64,000 bases of DNA. Origin: Bradyrhizobium lablabi. GTDB taxonomy: Bacteria; Pseudomonadota; Alphaproteobacteria; Rhizobiales; Xanthobacteraceae. Numbering within the stretch: the stretch's first letter is position 1; every line of letters begins with the position of its first letter. Shown piece by piece: positions 42,559-51,675 of this stretch. The notes under the pieces were generated by a model that worked only from the letters and a program-made list of their open reading frames with translations, was not told the origin of the DNA and did no database searches. The stretch spans positions 401,501-465,500 of the forward strand of contig NZ_JAFCLN010000003.1 in assembly GCF_018129385.1 (NCBI RefSeq), read 5' to 3'. The position numbers and the translations under genes were made by a program.

Positions 42559-43569
42559 ATGCAATACCGCAACCTCGGCCGCAGTGGACTAAAGATTTCA
42601 CCGATCTGCCTCGGCACCATGATGTTCGGCGGGCCGACGGATGAAGCGACGTCGTCGCGCATCGTGGCGAAGGCGCGCGAGGCCGGGATCAATTTCATCG
42701 ACTCGGCCGACGCCTATAATGGCGGCAAGTCCGAGCAGGTGGTCGGCCGCGCGATTTCGAACAACCGGCAGAACTGGATCCTCGCCACAAAGCTTGCCAA
42801 CCAGATCGGCGACGATCCCAACCATGGCGGGCTGTCGCGGCGCTGGGTGTTGCAGGCGGCGGAAGACAGCCTGAAGCGGCTCGGCACCGACTACATCGAC
42901 ATCTATTACCTGCACAAGGAAGACCATTCGACGCCGCTGGAGGAGACCGTGCGGGCGATGGGCGACCTGATCCGGCAGGGCAAGGTGCGCTATTTCGGCG
43001 TCTCGAACTACCGCGCCTGGCGCGTCGCCGAGATCTGCAACATCTGCGACAACAACGGCATCGACCGCCCGGTGGTCAGCCAGCCCTATTACAACGCGAT
43101 GAACCGCATGCCCGAAGTCGAGCATTTTCCCGCCTGCAATTATTACGGCCTCGGCATCGTGCCCTACAGCCCGCTCGCGCGCGGCGTGCTCACCGGCAAG
43201 TACAAACCGGACGCAGCCCCCGACAAGGACACCCGCGCCGGCCGCGCCGACAAGCGCATGATGCAGACCGAGTGGCGGCCGGAGTCTTTGAGGCTTGCGC
43301 AGGAGATCAAGCAGCACGCCGAGGCGCGCGGCATCACCGCCGGCCAGTTCGCGGTGTCCTGGGTGCTCAATTCGTCCTTTGTCAGCGCGGTGATCGCGGG
43401 CCCCCGCACCGAGCAGCAATGGGACGACTACATGAGGGCGCTCGACTATCGCTTCACCGCGGAGGACGAAGCCCTGATCGACCGTCTCGTCGTCAGCGGC
43501 CATCCCTCCACGCCCGGCTTCAACGACCCGGCCTATCCGATCGAAGGCCGGCGGGCGCGGACGGGGTGA
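42559..43569 (+). CDS. aldo/keto reductase
   Basis: A 336-residue NADPH-dependent (alpha/beta)8 oxidoreductase. The catalytic tetrad is visible as D48 and Y53 (FIDSADAYNGG), K77 in ATKLAN and H118 in YYLHKED. The C-terminal cofactor loop appears as AGPRTEQQWDDYM. The sequence fits the AKR11/AKR12-type bacterial group related to YajO/IolS. The substrate is unknown. GGAGG precedes the ATG. Confidence 0.9.
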   Translation: MQYRNLGRSGLKISPICLGTMMFGGPTDEATSSRIVAKAREAGINFIDSADAYNGGKSEQVVGRAISNNRQNWILATKLANQIGDDPNHGGLSRRWVLQAAEDSLKRLGTDYIDIYYLHKEDHSTPLEETVRAMGDLIRQGKVRYFGVSNYRAWRVAEICNICDNNGIDRPVVSQPYYNAMNRMPEVEHFPACNYYGLGIVPYSPLARGVLTGKYKPDAAPDKDTRAGRADKRMMQTEWRPESLRLAQEIKQHAEARGITAGQFAVSWVLNSSFVSAVIAGPRTEQQWDDYMRALDYRFTAEDEALIDRLVVSGHPSTPGFNDPAYPIEGRRARTG

Positions 43570-43571
43570 AT

Positions 43572-44873
43572 TCAACCCGCCAGGGGTGAGAGCCTGGCGA
43601 GCTTCTCGAGCTGGGCAACCAGCGATCCCTCCATCCAGCCAAGGTCGTTGTCGCTGACGCCGGCCTTCTTCCGGCGCTCGCGCTCCTCGGTTACGATCCT
43701 CGACTGCAAGGCGGCCGCTTCGTCCTTGCGGCCGAGCCCAAGCAGCGCCTCGACCTTGGTAGCGCCGATCCAGAAAATCTCCTCGCCGACGGGAGCCGGG
43801 GTCGCCTCCAGCCGTTGATCGCAAATGGCCAGGACTTCGCGGCGTCGCCGGCGCGCGAGCACGCGATCCGTCAACGCCTCCTCGCCTGAGGTCTCGGCTG
43901 CGCGGACATCGAGGATGAAGGCGTAGTTGATGCCGGTATAGTAGTCCTTCCTGATGTAGTAGCCCCGCGCATAGGCCATCACCGATTCATCGAGATCGGC
44001 AGGCGTCTTCAATTCCTCCCACAGCCGTTTGTGGATCGCGCCCCATATACCGACCGTCTCCGCATCGCTTGAGGTCTGTGGCGCGAGCTCGCCGAGGATG
44101 ATCTTGGCCTGTATCAGCGCGACCTTCCTGTCCGGCTGCTCGTGCTTGTACGTCGCCAGCGCCAGTTGCTGAAGGATGTAGGGATCGGTGGGCTGCATCG
44201 TCTTCAGGCGACCCAGCAGGTTCAGCGGCTCCTTCCAGTCGGCCGGCTTCCTTGCCTTGTCCCTGGCGGCACGAAACGCCTCCAGCAGATGGGCAAAACT
44301 GTTTGAATCGGTCGGTTCGGCAGAAGGTGCAGGCGGAGGCGCCGCAGCGATCGCGGCCGGGCTTGCCGCGGGAAGGCTGGCCGGCTTCAGCGTCGGAATG
44401 AAAAGATAGACCGGGCTGTCCGGCTCGGGGCTGCCCATCAGCGCGGTGATCTTGTCCACGAGAACACCGCGGACGCGCATCACCTCATCGAAGCCGATTT
44501 CCTTGCCCAGATGCTCGTATTTCAGGATGCTGAGATGATTGAGATCGAACGGAAAGCTGAAGCTGTTTTCCGCCATCACGATCGTGCGATGCGGCCGCAG
44601 CGCATGACGGACGCCAAGTTCATAGACGGCGTTGACATTCGCAGTGGAAAGATCGGCGATCACGAGGTCCGCGCTCAGCAGATTGTCGTACATCGGCTTG
44701 TCGATGACGGTGGAATGGATGATCTCGTCCGCGCGCACGCAATCGTGGCCCGCCTGGATAACGGCCGGCTTGATGATGTTGGCGTAGGTCTTGTTCAGAT
44801 TCAGAACGCGCTGCGGATTCGACTGGAAATCGGTCTTTTCGCCAAAACCCATAATGACAAAGCAAGTTCCCAT
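43572..44873 (-). CDS. nucleoside-deoxyribosyltransferase-like plus TPR-S (MAP3K TRAFs-binding/DUF4071) protein
   Basis: A 433-residue cytoplasmic protein of two parts. Residues 1-155 form a Rossmann-like domain with CFVIMGFGE at the start, the helix DKPMYDNLLSADLVIADLST and NAVYELGVRHAL with E85, the pattern of nucleoside 2-deoxyribosyltransferase/deoxyribohydrolase (DRHyD) domains. A Pro/Ala linker (about 165-190) leads to a helical TPR-like region (about 195-433) of the former DUF4071, as in the N-terminal regulatory module of eukaryotic ASK (MAP3K5-type) kinases. In bacteria such modules occur in nucleotide/NAD-linked conflict systems. GAGGGGG fixes the start at 44873. It is divergent from a TPR gene. 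Confidence 0.8.
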   Translation of the reverse strand: MGTCFVIMGFGEKTDFQSNPQRVLNLNKTYANIIKPAVIQAGHDCVRADEIIHSTVIDKPMYDNLLSADLVIADLSTANVNAVYELGVRHALRPHRTIVMAENSFSFPFDLNHLSILKYEHLGKEIGFDEVMRVRGVLVDKITALMGSPEPDSPVYLFIPTLKPASLPAASPAAIAAAPPPAPSAEPTDSNSFAHLLEAFRAARDKARKPADWKEPLNLLGRLKTMQPTDPYILQQLALATYKHEQPDRKVALIQAKIILGELAPQTSSDAETVGIWGAIHKRLWEELKTPADLDESVMAYARGYYIRKDYYTGINYAFILDVRAAETSGEEALTDRVLARRRRREVLAICDQRLEATPAPVGEEIFWIGATKVEALLGLGRKDEAAALQSRIVTEERERRKKAGVSDNDLGWMEGSLVAQLEKLARLSPLAG

Positions 44874-45037
44874 GCGCGTTCCCCCTCGCAAGGCCTTGAG
44901 TCACGGTGCAGACAATCAGGGGTTGCTGATAGCACGATGACGGTATTGCGGCCAGATCGCGCGCTGCGCGGCGGACACTTTTAATGCCGGCTCGACCGAT
45001 AGTAGGATCGGATGCAGCGGACGGCTGCGAGGCATCC

Positions 45038-46366
45038 ATGGTTCATCAGGATCGTTACGGACTTGGCTTATCAACGGTTTCGGCTGAGGCCGCCGACGCC
45101 TATCGCGAAGGCGTCGATCTGCTGCTGGCGGGATGGCCGGGCGGGGCGGAGGCCTTTGAGCGGGCGGTTGCGGCCGATCCGGATTTTGCGCTCGCCCACA
45201 TCGCGCGCGGGCGCATCCATACCTTCTATCAGCAGGGCGAGGCCGCGCGGAAAAAGGCGGCGCTGGCGCGCCAGCTCGTCGCGAAGAACGGCAGCGAGCG
45301 CGAGCGCACGCATGTCGAGACGCTCGCGCTCGCCATCGAAGGCCAGATTCCGGCGGCGCTCGCTTGCGCGCTGGGACATCTGGAAGCGCATCCGCGCGAT
45401 GCGATGGTGATGTCGCTGCCGATGGGCGCATTCGGGCTATTCGCCTTTTCCGGCATGGCCGACCACGACCAGGCCCGTGTCGATCTGTGCGGGCGCCACG
45501 CGCACGCTTACGGCGACGACTGGTGGTTCCTCACCATGCACGGCTGGGCGCTGACCGAGAACGGCGACGTCAAGCGCGGCCGCCCCATGACGCAGCGCGG
45601 TTTCGACCAGCGCCGGGCCAATGCGCACGCGGCGCACGCGCTGCTGCATGCGATGTTCGAGGACGGCTCGGTCGCCGATGCCGACGCGCTGGTGACCGGG
45701 TGGATCCCGAGCTATGACCGCTCCGGCATCTTGCATGGCCATATCCTCTGGCATCAGGCGCTCGGCGCGCTCGAGCATGGCGATGCGGCCCGCGCGCTCG
45801 CGATCTACGCCGACGTGCTGACGCCTTCCGCGACCAAGGCGCCGCCGCTGAACGCGGTGACCGACGGCGCTTCGCTGCTGTGGCGACTTTCGGCCTATGG
45901 GCATGCGGTGCCGGACAATCTCTGGGCCGAGGCGGATGCCTTCGCGCAAGCCGCGTTTCCGAAATCGAGCATCCCGTTCGCCGACGTGCACATGGCGCTG
46001 TTTGCTGCCGCGACGCGCAACCAGGCGGCGCTGGAAGAGCGGCTCGCCGTGGTCGAAAAGCGCCTCGCGGACGGCAAGCTGCCGGCCGGACCGGTGGTGC
46101 CGCGCATCTTCCGCGCGATGACGGCGTTTGCGGAAGGGCGCCATGACGCCTGCGTCGGCGCGCTCGAGCCGGTGCTCGGCGAGGTCGTTCGCATCGGCGG
46201 CAGCCATGCGCAGCGCGAGCTGATCGAGGACACCTTTATCGTCGCGCTGATGAAGAGCGGCGATCTTGCCCGGGCCCGCGCGATGCTGGACGCCCGCCTG
46301 CACCGTCGGCCTTCGGCCCGGGACACGCGCTGGCTGGCGTCTGCCGCAACGCACACGTCGGCCTGA
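45038..46366 (+). CDS. tetratricopeptide-repeat protein (TTC38-like)
   Basis: A 442-residue soluble helical-repeat protein. The beginning LSTVSAEAADAYREGVDLLLAGWPGGAEAFERAVAADPDFALAHIARGR is a TPR pair, and the rest matches the TTC38-type family (WWFLTMHGWALTENGD, FDQRRANAHAAHALLHAMFEDG, ILHGHILWHQALGALEHGD). The function of this family is unknown in bacteria and eukaryotes. The start at 45038 has GAGG 6 nt upstream; an upstream Met at 44984 has none. It is divergent from the deoxyribosyltransferase/TPR gene, 164 nt away, and could share regulation. Confidence 0.83.
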   Translation: MVHQDRYGLGLSTVSAEAADAYREGVDLLLAGWPGGAEAFERAVAADPDFALAHIARGRIHTFYQQGEAARKKAALARQLVAKNGSERERTHVETLALAIEGQIPAALACALGHLEAHPRDAMVMSLPMGAFGLFAFSGMADHDQARVDLCGRHAHAYGDDWWFLTMHGWALTENGDVKRGRPMTQRGFDQRRANAHAAHALLHAMFEDGSVADADALVTGWIPSYDRSGILHGHILWHQALGALEHGDAARALAIYADVLTPSATKAPPLNAVTDGASLLWRLSAYGHAVPDNLWAEADAFAQAAFPKSSIPFADVHMALFAAATRNQAALEERLAVVEKRLADGKLPAGPVVPRIFRAMTAFAEGRHDACVGALEPVLGEVVRIGGSHAQRELIEDTFIVALMKSGDLARARAMLDARLHRRPSARDTRWLASAATHTSA

Positions 46367-46571
46367 CCGCCAGGACAGCCTTTCGATTTTTTTTCGGTGC
46401 GCGCGGAATAAATCGCGCTCGCGGTGATTGATGTCTCAACCATCACAGCTGCGTCGAACGGTCGCATTAGAGCGAAGTCTAGTTGCCAAAGCCCCGTACA
46501 AGCCTTTGTGTTGCCGCCAATAATTAAAGGCCGCTCAATCGGGTTGGCCGCATCACGGGAGAGGAAAACCA

Positions 46572-47711
46572 ATGACCAAGACAACCAAGGACAAACGGGC
46601 AACGCGCCGCGCCTTTTTGAAGACGGCAGCGGTGGGTGCCGCCGCGGGAGTTGCCGCACCGGCCGCACTCGCCCAGACCGGCCCGATCAACATGCGCTGG
46701 CAGAGCACCTGGCCGTCGAAGGACATCTTCCACGAATTCGCGCTCGACTACGCCAAGAAGGTCAACGACATGACCGGCGGCGACCTCAAGATCGAGGTGT
46801 TGCCCGCGGGCGCCGTGGTGCCGGCGTTCGGCCTGCTCGATGCGGTGTCGAAGGGCGTGCTCGACGGCGGCCACGGCGTGCTGGTCTATCACTACGGCAA
46901 GCAGACCGCGCTCGCGCTGTGGGGCTCGGGCCCGGGCTTTGCCATGGACGCCAACATGCTGATGGCCTGGCACAAATACGGCGGCGGCAAGGAGCTGCTG
47001 GCCAAGCTCTATAGCTCGATCGGCGCCAATGTCGTGTCGTTCCCCTACGGGCCGATGCCGACCCAGCCGCTCGGCTGGTTCAAGAAGCCGGTTGCGAAGG
47101 TCGACGATCTCAAGGGCCTGAAATTCCGCACCGTCGGCATCTCGATCGACGTGTTCACGGCGATGGGCGCGGCGGTCAACGCGCTGCCCGGCGGTGAAAT
47201 CGTGGCGGCCATGGACCGCGGCCTGCTCGATGCGGCCGAATTCAACAACGCCACCTCGGACCGCGTGCTCGGCTTCCCGGACGTCTCCAAGGTCTGCATG
47301 CTGCAAAGCTATCACCAGAACGCCGAGCAGTTCGAGATCATGTTCAACAAGGACAAGTTCAACGCGCTGCCGGACAAGCTGAAGGCGATCATCGCCGGCG
47401 CGGTGGACGCGGCTTCGGCGGAAATGTCCTGGAAGGCGATCGATCGCTATTCCAAGGACTATACGGAGATGCAGAGCAAGGACAACGTCAAGTTCTACAA
47501 GACGCCCGACGCGATACTGAAGCGGCAGCTCGAGGTCTATGACGAGGTGGTGAAGAAGAAGGCGGCGGAAAACCCGCTGTTCAAGGAAATCCTGCAATCG
47601 CAGCTCGACTTCGCCAAGCGCGCGACGCAGTGGGAGCAGGATACGGTGGTCGGTCGCCGCATGGCCTACGACCATTACTTCGGCGCGAACGGCGCGGCCA
47701 AGAAGCTCTGA
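46572..47711 (+). CDS. TRAP transporter DctP-type substrate-binding protein
   Basis: A 379-residue periplasmic binding protein exported by the Tat pathway (twin-Arg RRAFLKTAAVGAAAG). The mature sequence (RWQSTWPSKDIFHEFALDYAKKVNDMTGGDLKIEVLPAGAVV, and later AAMDRGLLDAAEFNNATSD) fits the TakP-like TRAP group that binds alpha-keto acids or other carboxylates with a bound metal. GAGAGGAAAACC precedes the ATG. It is the first gene of a DctP-Q-M operon, separated from dctQ by a hairpin. Confidence 0.92.
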   Translation: MTKTTKDKRATRRAFLKTAAVGAAAGVAAPAALAQTGPINMRWQSTWPSKDIFHEFALDYAKKVNDMTGGDLKIEVLPAGAVVPAFGLLDAVSKGVLDGGHGVLVYHYGKQTALALWGSGPGFAMDANMLMAWHKYGGGKELLAKLYSSIGANVVSFPYGPMPTQPLGWFKKPVAKVDDLKGLKFRTVGISIDVFTAMGAAVNALPGGEIVAAMDRGLLDAAEFNNATSDRVLGFPDVSKVCMLQSYHQNAEQFEIMFNKDKFNALPDKLKAIIAGAVDAASAEMSWKAIDRYSKDYTEMQSKDNVKFYKTPDAILKRQLEVYDEVVKKKAAENPLFKEILQSQLDFAKRATQWEQDTVVGRRMAYDHYFGANGAAKKL

Positions 47712-47729
47712 CGCCTAAATAAAAACGGG

Positions 47730-47766
47730 CAAGGCACCGTCCGAGGACTATTCGGGCGGTGCCTTG
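47730..47766 (+). terminator. hairpin between TRAP binding-protein and permease genes
   Basis: CAAGGCACCGTCCGA and TCGGGCGGTGCCTTG pair over 15 bp with one G-T pair across a 7-nt loop, but only TGTGTT follows. It lies 18 nt after the binding-protein stop and 59 nt before dctQ, so it is probably a partial terminator or mRNA-stabilising barrier that gives an excess of binding protein. Confidence 0.7.
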
Positions 47767-47825
47767 TGTTATAGGGGGCAGATAAAGTCTCCGGGGACCG
47801 GATTTATTCTTCCGAACCACATCAC

Positions 47826-48494
47826 ATGAACGTCCAGAGTTTACTGCACACCATCGACGGCATCTCGACCTGGGTCGGCAAGGCCGCCGCGTGGCTGATG
47901 ATGGCGCTGATGACCGTCGTCTGCGTCGAAGTGTTCAAGCGCTACATCATGAACATGCCGACGTCGTGGATCTTCGACTTCAGCAACATGCTGTACGGCA
48001 CGCTGTTCATGATGTGCGGCGCCTACGCGCTCGCACAGAACGCGCATGTCCGCGGCGACTTCCTGTATTCGTCGATGCGCCCGCGCACGCAGGCCGCGCT
48101 CGACCTCATCCTCTATTTCGTGTTCTTCATTCCGGGCATCGCGGCGCTGATCTATGCCGGCTACGATTTCGCCGGGGACTCCTGGCGCATCAACGAGCAC
48201 TCCAACGTCACAGCGGACGGACCGCCGGTCTATCATTTCAAGACCATCATCCCGATCGCGGGCGCGATGATCATGCTCCAGGGGATCGGCGAGATCATCC
48301 GCTGCATCGTCTGCCTGAAGACCGGCGAATGGCCGAGCCGGCTGCACGACGTCGCCGAGATCGACGTGATCGAGGAGCAGCTCGCGCACAGCGAATATGT
48401 CGATGAAGAATCGCGCAAGATGGCGATCGAGGGCGCGGCGCGCATCGATGAAATGGCCCGGCAGCGCGGCATGGGCGGGGATGTGAACACATGA
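47826..48494 (+). CDS. TRAP transporter small permease (DctQ-type)
   Basis: A 222-residue membrane protein with four helices (about residues 18-40, 55-75, 95-117, 145-165) and the DctQ-like pattern WIFDFSNMLYGTLFMMCGAYALAQNAHVRGDFL. It has a long charged C-terminal tail (residues 170-222), longer than in many DctQ proteins. Its last codons overlap the start of the large permease by ATGA. It works with the adjacent DctP and DctM proteins in Na+-driven uptake. Confidence 0.92.
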   Translation: MNVQSLLHTIDGISTWVGKAAAWLMMALMTVVCVEVFKRYIMNMPTSWIFDFSNMLYGTLFMMCGAYALAQNAHVRGDFLYSSMRPRTQAALDLILYFVFFIPGIAALIYAGYDFAGDSWRINEHSNVTADGPPVYHFKTIIPIAGAMIMLQGIGEIIRCIVCLKTGEWPSRLHDVAEIDVIEEQLAHSEYVDEESRKMAIEGAARIDEMARQRGMGGDVNT

Positions 48495-50233
48495 GCGATC
48501 CGGCACTCGGCCTCCTGATGCTGGCGCTTATCGTCGTCGTCATCATGATGGGCTTTGCCACGGCCTTCACCCTGATGGGCCTTGGCATGTTCTTCGGCTT
48601 CATCGCCTTCTACGACCCGTCGCACCACTGGACGCAGAACAAGGTGTTCGACCTGATGGTCCAGCGCACCTATGGCGCGATGACCAACGACGTCCTGATC
48701 TCGATCCCGCTGTTCGTGCTGATGGGATATGTGATGGAGCGCGGCGCGTTGGTCGACAAGATGTTCTATTCGATCCAGCTTGCGTTCCGCCGCCTGCCCG
48801 CCTCGCTCGCGGTCGCAACCCTGATCGTCTGCACGTTCTGGGGCATCGCCTCGGGCCTGGTCGGCGCGGTGGTGGTTCTGATGGGCGTGATCGCCTTCAA
48901 TCCGATGCTGCGCGCCGGCTATGACACGCGGCTTGCTTCCGGCGTCATCACCGCCGGCGGCACGCTCGGCATCCTGATCCCGCCCTCGGTGATGATCATC
49001 GTCTACGCCGCGGTCGCGGGCCAGTCGGTGGTCAAGCTCTACGCGGCGGCGATGTTACCCGGCTTCTTCCTCGCCTTCCTCTATCTCGTCTATGTCGTCG
49101 GCTGGGCGATGATCAATCCGAAGGTTGCACCGCCGCTGCCGGAGGAGCAGACACGCGTCCCCGTGCCGGCCTGGATCCGGCAATTCGAGGCGCAGTATTC
49201 GCCGAACATGTTCGTCGGGCTACTGAAGGCAGTGTTCTCGCCCGGCACGGCGAGCAAGTTCGAGGTAGACGGCAAGCCGATGCGCTATCGCGCGATCTTG
49301 CAAAACTTCGTCATTTCGCTGGTGCCTTTCCTGCTCTCGGCGATCACGCTCGGCACGATCTGGTGGTACGTCGTGATCCACCAGCAGGCCGGCGCGGCGG
49401 AAGCGGTCGAAGGCCTGCAACAGCTCGGCAGCGCGGCTGCAACGCCCGAACCAAGCGAAGCCAAGGGTCCGTCCACCAATTTCTATATCGGGTTCGCCGT
49501 CACCGCCCTGCTCCTGCTGGCCTGGAGCCTGCGCTCCTATCTGCGGATGAACGGCGAGCAGTTCGAGATCCTGCGGCTGCTGACGTCCTCGGTGATGCCG
49601 CTCGGCATCCTCACCGTGGTGGTGCTCGCAGTCATCCTGTTCGGCATCACGACCGCGACCGAATCCGCCGCGGTCGGCGCGGCCGGCGCCTTCATACTTG
49701 CCTTCCATGCCCGCACGCTCGACTGGAAGCGCACCAAGGAAGCCGTGTTCCTCACCGCAAAGACCACCGCGATGGTGTGCTGGCTGTTCGTGGGATCGGC
49801 GTTGTTCTCGGCGGTGTTCGCCATCCTCGGCGGTCAGGCGCTGCTGGAGAGCTGGGTGCTCTCGATGAACCTGACGCCGCTACAGTTCATGATCCTGTCG
49901 CAGGCAATCATCTTCGTCCTCGGCTGGCCGCTGGAATGGACTGAGATCATCATCATCTTCGTGCCGATCTTCCTGCCGATGCTCAAGCATTTCGGCATCG
50001 ATCCGATTCTGTGGGGCACGCTGGTGTTCGTGAATTTGCAGGCCGCCTTCCTGTCGCCACCGGTGGCGATGTCGGCGTTCTACCTCAAAGGCGTCGCACC
50101 CAAGCATGTCACGCTCAACCAGATCTTCGCGGGCATGATGCCCTACATGCTGATCGTGATCCTCTGCATGGTGATCATGTATGTGTGGCCCGGCATGACG
50201 CTGTGGCTGCCGAATTACCTCTATGGCGGCTAG
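48491..50233 (+). CDS. TRAP transporter large permease (DctM-type)
   Basis: A 580-residue membrane protein, about 140 residues longer than a usual DctM. The N-terminal half shows the DctM series LMVQRTYGAMTNDVLISIPLFVLMGYVMERGALVDKMFYSIQLAF and GTLGILIPPSVMIIVYAAVAGQSVVKLYAAAMLPGFFLAFLY. A large central insertion (about residues 210-350, with extra helices and an Ala/Glu/Pro loop) separates it from the C-terminal half. The same long form is known in other alphaproteobacterial TRAP systems. It overlaps dctQ by 4 nt. Confidence 0.92.
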   Translation: MSDPALGLLMLALIVVVIMMGFATAFTLMGLGMFFGFIAFYDPSHHWTQNKVFDLMVQRTYGAMTNDVLISIPLFVLMGYVMERGALVDKMFYSIQLAFRRLPASLAVATLIVCTFWGIASGLVGAVVVLMGVIAFNPMLRAGYDTRLASGVITAGGTLGILIPPSVMIIVYAAVAGQSVVKLYAAAMLPGFFLAFLYLVYVVGWAMINPKVAPPLPEEQTRVPVPAWIRQFEAQYSPNMFVGLLKAVFSPGTASKFEVDGKPMRYRAILQNFVISLVPFLLSAITLGTIWWYVVIHQQAGAAEAVEGLQQLGSAAATPEPSEAKGPSTNFYIGFAVTALLLLAWSLRSYLRMNGEQFEILRLLTSSVMPLGILTVVVLAVILFGITTATESAAVGAAGAFILAFHARTLDWKRTKEAVFLTAKTTAMVCWLFVGSALFSAVFAILGGQALLESWVLSMNLTPLQFMILSQAIIFVLGWPLEWTEIIIIFVPIFLPMLKHFGIDPILWGTLVFVNLQAAFLSPPVAMSAFYLKGVAPKHVTLNQIFAGMMPYMLIVILCMVIMYVWPGMTLWLPNYLYGG

Positions 50234-50239
50234 CGGGTA

Positions 50240-50974
50240 CTACCCGCCCGCCGGCTGCGGCGCGCTCAGGTCTTCCGGCTCCTGGGCCGCCTCCAGGCGG
50301 CTCATCGTCTCGATGTCCGTTTCGGGGGCGCGCATCGCAGGGGCGATCGCGATTTCCCTGGCGATCCGCGTGTAGTCCGACCACATCAGGTACAGCATCA
50401 GCGGCGGCTTTTGCCGCTCGGCCAACATCTGGGCGCACCGCTGCACGGCGCCTTCGGTCTCCCACCATTGCTGGGCGAGACGGACCACCTTGCGAAAGCT
50501 GGTGAGGGTGCGCGCGACCTTCTCGCGCGGCACACCGGCGAGCGAGGCACAGTGATTGAGCCAGTTGAAGCCGGCGATGACCGCGGTGCCGACATCTTCG
50601 GCCGCAACGCCGGAGAAATCGATCACGGTGTTTTCGTGCGGCTGCTGGCGCAGGAAGGCCGAGACCATCTCGCCCTGGCGCGAAGGCGCGATGAGCAATT
50701 CGCTGTCGCGCCCGGGCACCGACACCAGATAGCGAAAGGCCTCGATCCTTGTATGCTCCCAGACCGGGCGGACGCCGCCGTGCGCATCGTCAGGGGTTCG
50801 CTTGCACGCGGGATAGACCAGTTCGTGCCGATCGATGCTGTCGAGGTATTTTGGGACGGTCTGGTCGAGCCTGCGCAGAACGGCGGATGGATCGAACATA
50901 TCGCCGGTGGCCGTATCGAGCTGCGCGCCCTCGGCCGCCTTCCCCTTCTCCGCCCCCCAACCGAACAAGGCCAT
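50240..50974 (-). CDS. hypothetical soluble protein
   Basis: A 244-residue protein without a signal peptide or membrane segments. It has mixed alpha/beta character: PGRDSELLIAPSRQGEMVSAFLRQQPHENTVIDFSGVAAEDVGTAVIAGFNWLNHCASLAGV, then a Trp-rich helix (QQWWETEGAVQRCAQMLAERQKPPLMLYLMWSDYTRI). I do not recognise the family. GGGGGAGG 5 nt before the ATG makes it a real gene. It is convergent with the TRAP operon and has no close partner. Confidence 0.7.
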   Translation of the reverse strand: MALFGWGAEKGKAAEGAQLDTATGDMFDPSAVLRRLDQTVPKYLDSIDRHELVYPACKRTPDDAHGGVRPVWEHTRIEAFRYLVSVPGRDSELLIAPSRQGEMVSAFLRQQPHENTVIDFSGVAAEDVGTAVIAGFNWLNHCASLAGVPREKVARTLTSFRKVVRLAQQWWETEGAVQRCAQMLAERQKPPLMLYLMWSDYTRIAREIAIAPAMRAPETDIETMSRLEAAQEPEDLSAPQPAGG

Positions 50975-51033
50975 TCGACCTCCCCCGCCATCGGTGAAGG
51001 CAGACTAGACCGAGCTTGAAGCGAAGGGCAACG

Positions 51034-51675
51034 TCAGGATCGCCGCGCGCCGACCGCATCCAGGATCAGCCGCAGACCGAGCAGGCCCATCAACGTGCCC
51101 GCCAGCCGGTCCGCCCAGGGCTTTGCGCGCAGGTAGAGTTTTCGCGGATAAGGCGCCGAAAGGCTCAAGGCGACGATCGCATACCACCCGGCCTCGACCG
51201 CAAAGACCAGCGGCGGCAGTGCGATCAGGAGCGAGGCGGGCGGCGAGGCCGGAAGCATCGCCGCGAAGACGCTGGCATAAAATACCGCGGTCTTGGGATT
51301 GCTGAGCTGGGTCAGTAATCCGAACACGACCGAGCGCAGCAGCGTGCCGTCCTGCGCGGAAGCGGCATCGACCGACGGCAGCGGCTCGGTCGCTCCCTGC
51401 CAGATACGAATGCCGAGCCAAATCAGATAGAGGCCGCCGGCAAGCTTCAGGATCGAGTCAAGCCATGCGATCTGGCTGAGCAAGGCGGCAAGCCCGAGCA
51501 GCGCGAGGCCAGCGAACACGGTTCCGCCAAGGCCCATGCCGACCGCGGCAGCAAGACCATGAGCCCGGGACTGCGCGACCGAGATGCGCGACACCAGCAG
51601 GAAGCTGGGACCTGGACTGACAACGCCGACCAGGAGCGTTGCGATGATGGCGAGCAGAACTGCCGGTGTCGACAT
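51034..51675 (-). CDS. LysE/RhtB-family exporter
   Basis: A 213-residue six-helix amino-acid or homoserine-lactone exporter. The first helix carries GVVSPGPSFLLVSRISVAQSRAHGLAAAVGMGLG, the LysE/RhtB signature with PGP, and the middle segment shows LLTQLSNPKTAVFYASVF with the conserved NPK. AAAAGG precedes the ATG. The substrate is not clear. It is downstream of the TetR-controlled cluster but in opposite direction to the regulator. Confidence 0.9.
   Translation of the reverse strand: MSTPAVLLAIIATLLVGVVSPGPSFLLVSRISVAQSRAHGLAAAVGMGLGGTVFAGLALLGLAALLSQIAWLDSILKLAGGLYLIWLGIRIWQGATEPLPSVDAASAQDGTLLRSVVFGLLTQLSNPKTAVFYASVFAAMLPASPPASLLIALPPLVFAVEAGWYAIVALSLSAPYPRKLYLRAKPWADRLAGTLMGLLGLRLILDAVGARRS

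Noticed and set aside
42598..43824. Minus-strand open frame opposite the aldo/keto reductase
   Set aside because: Shadow; plus strand keeps the catalytic tetrad.
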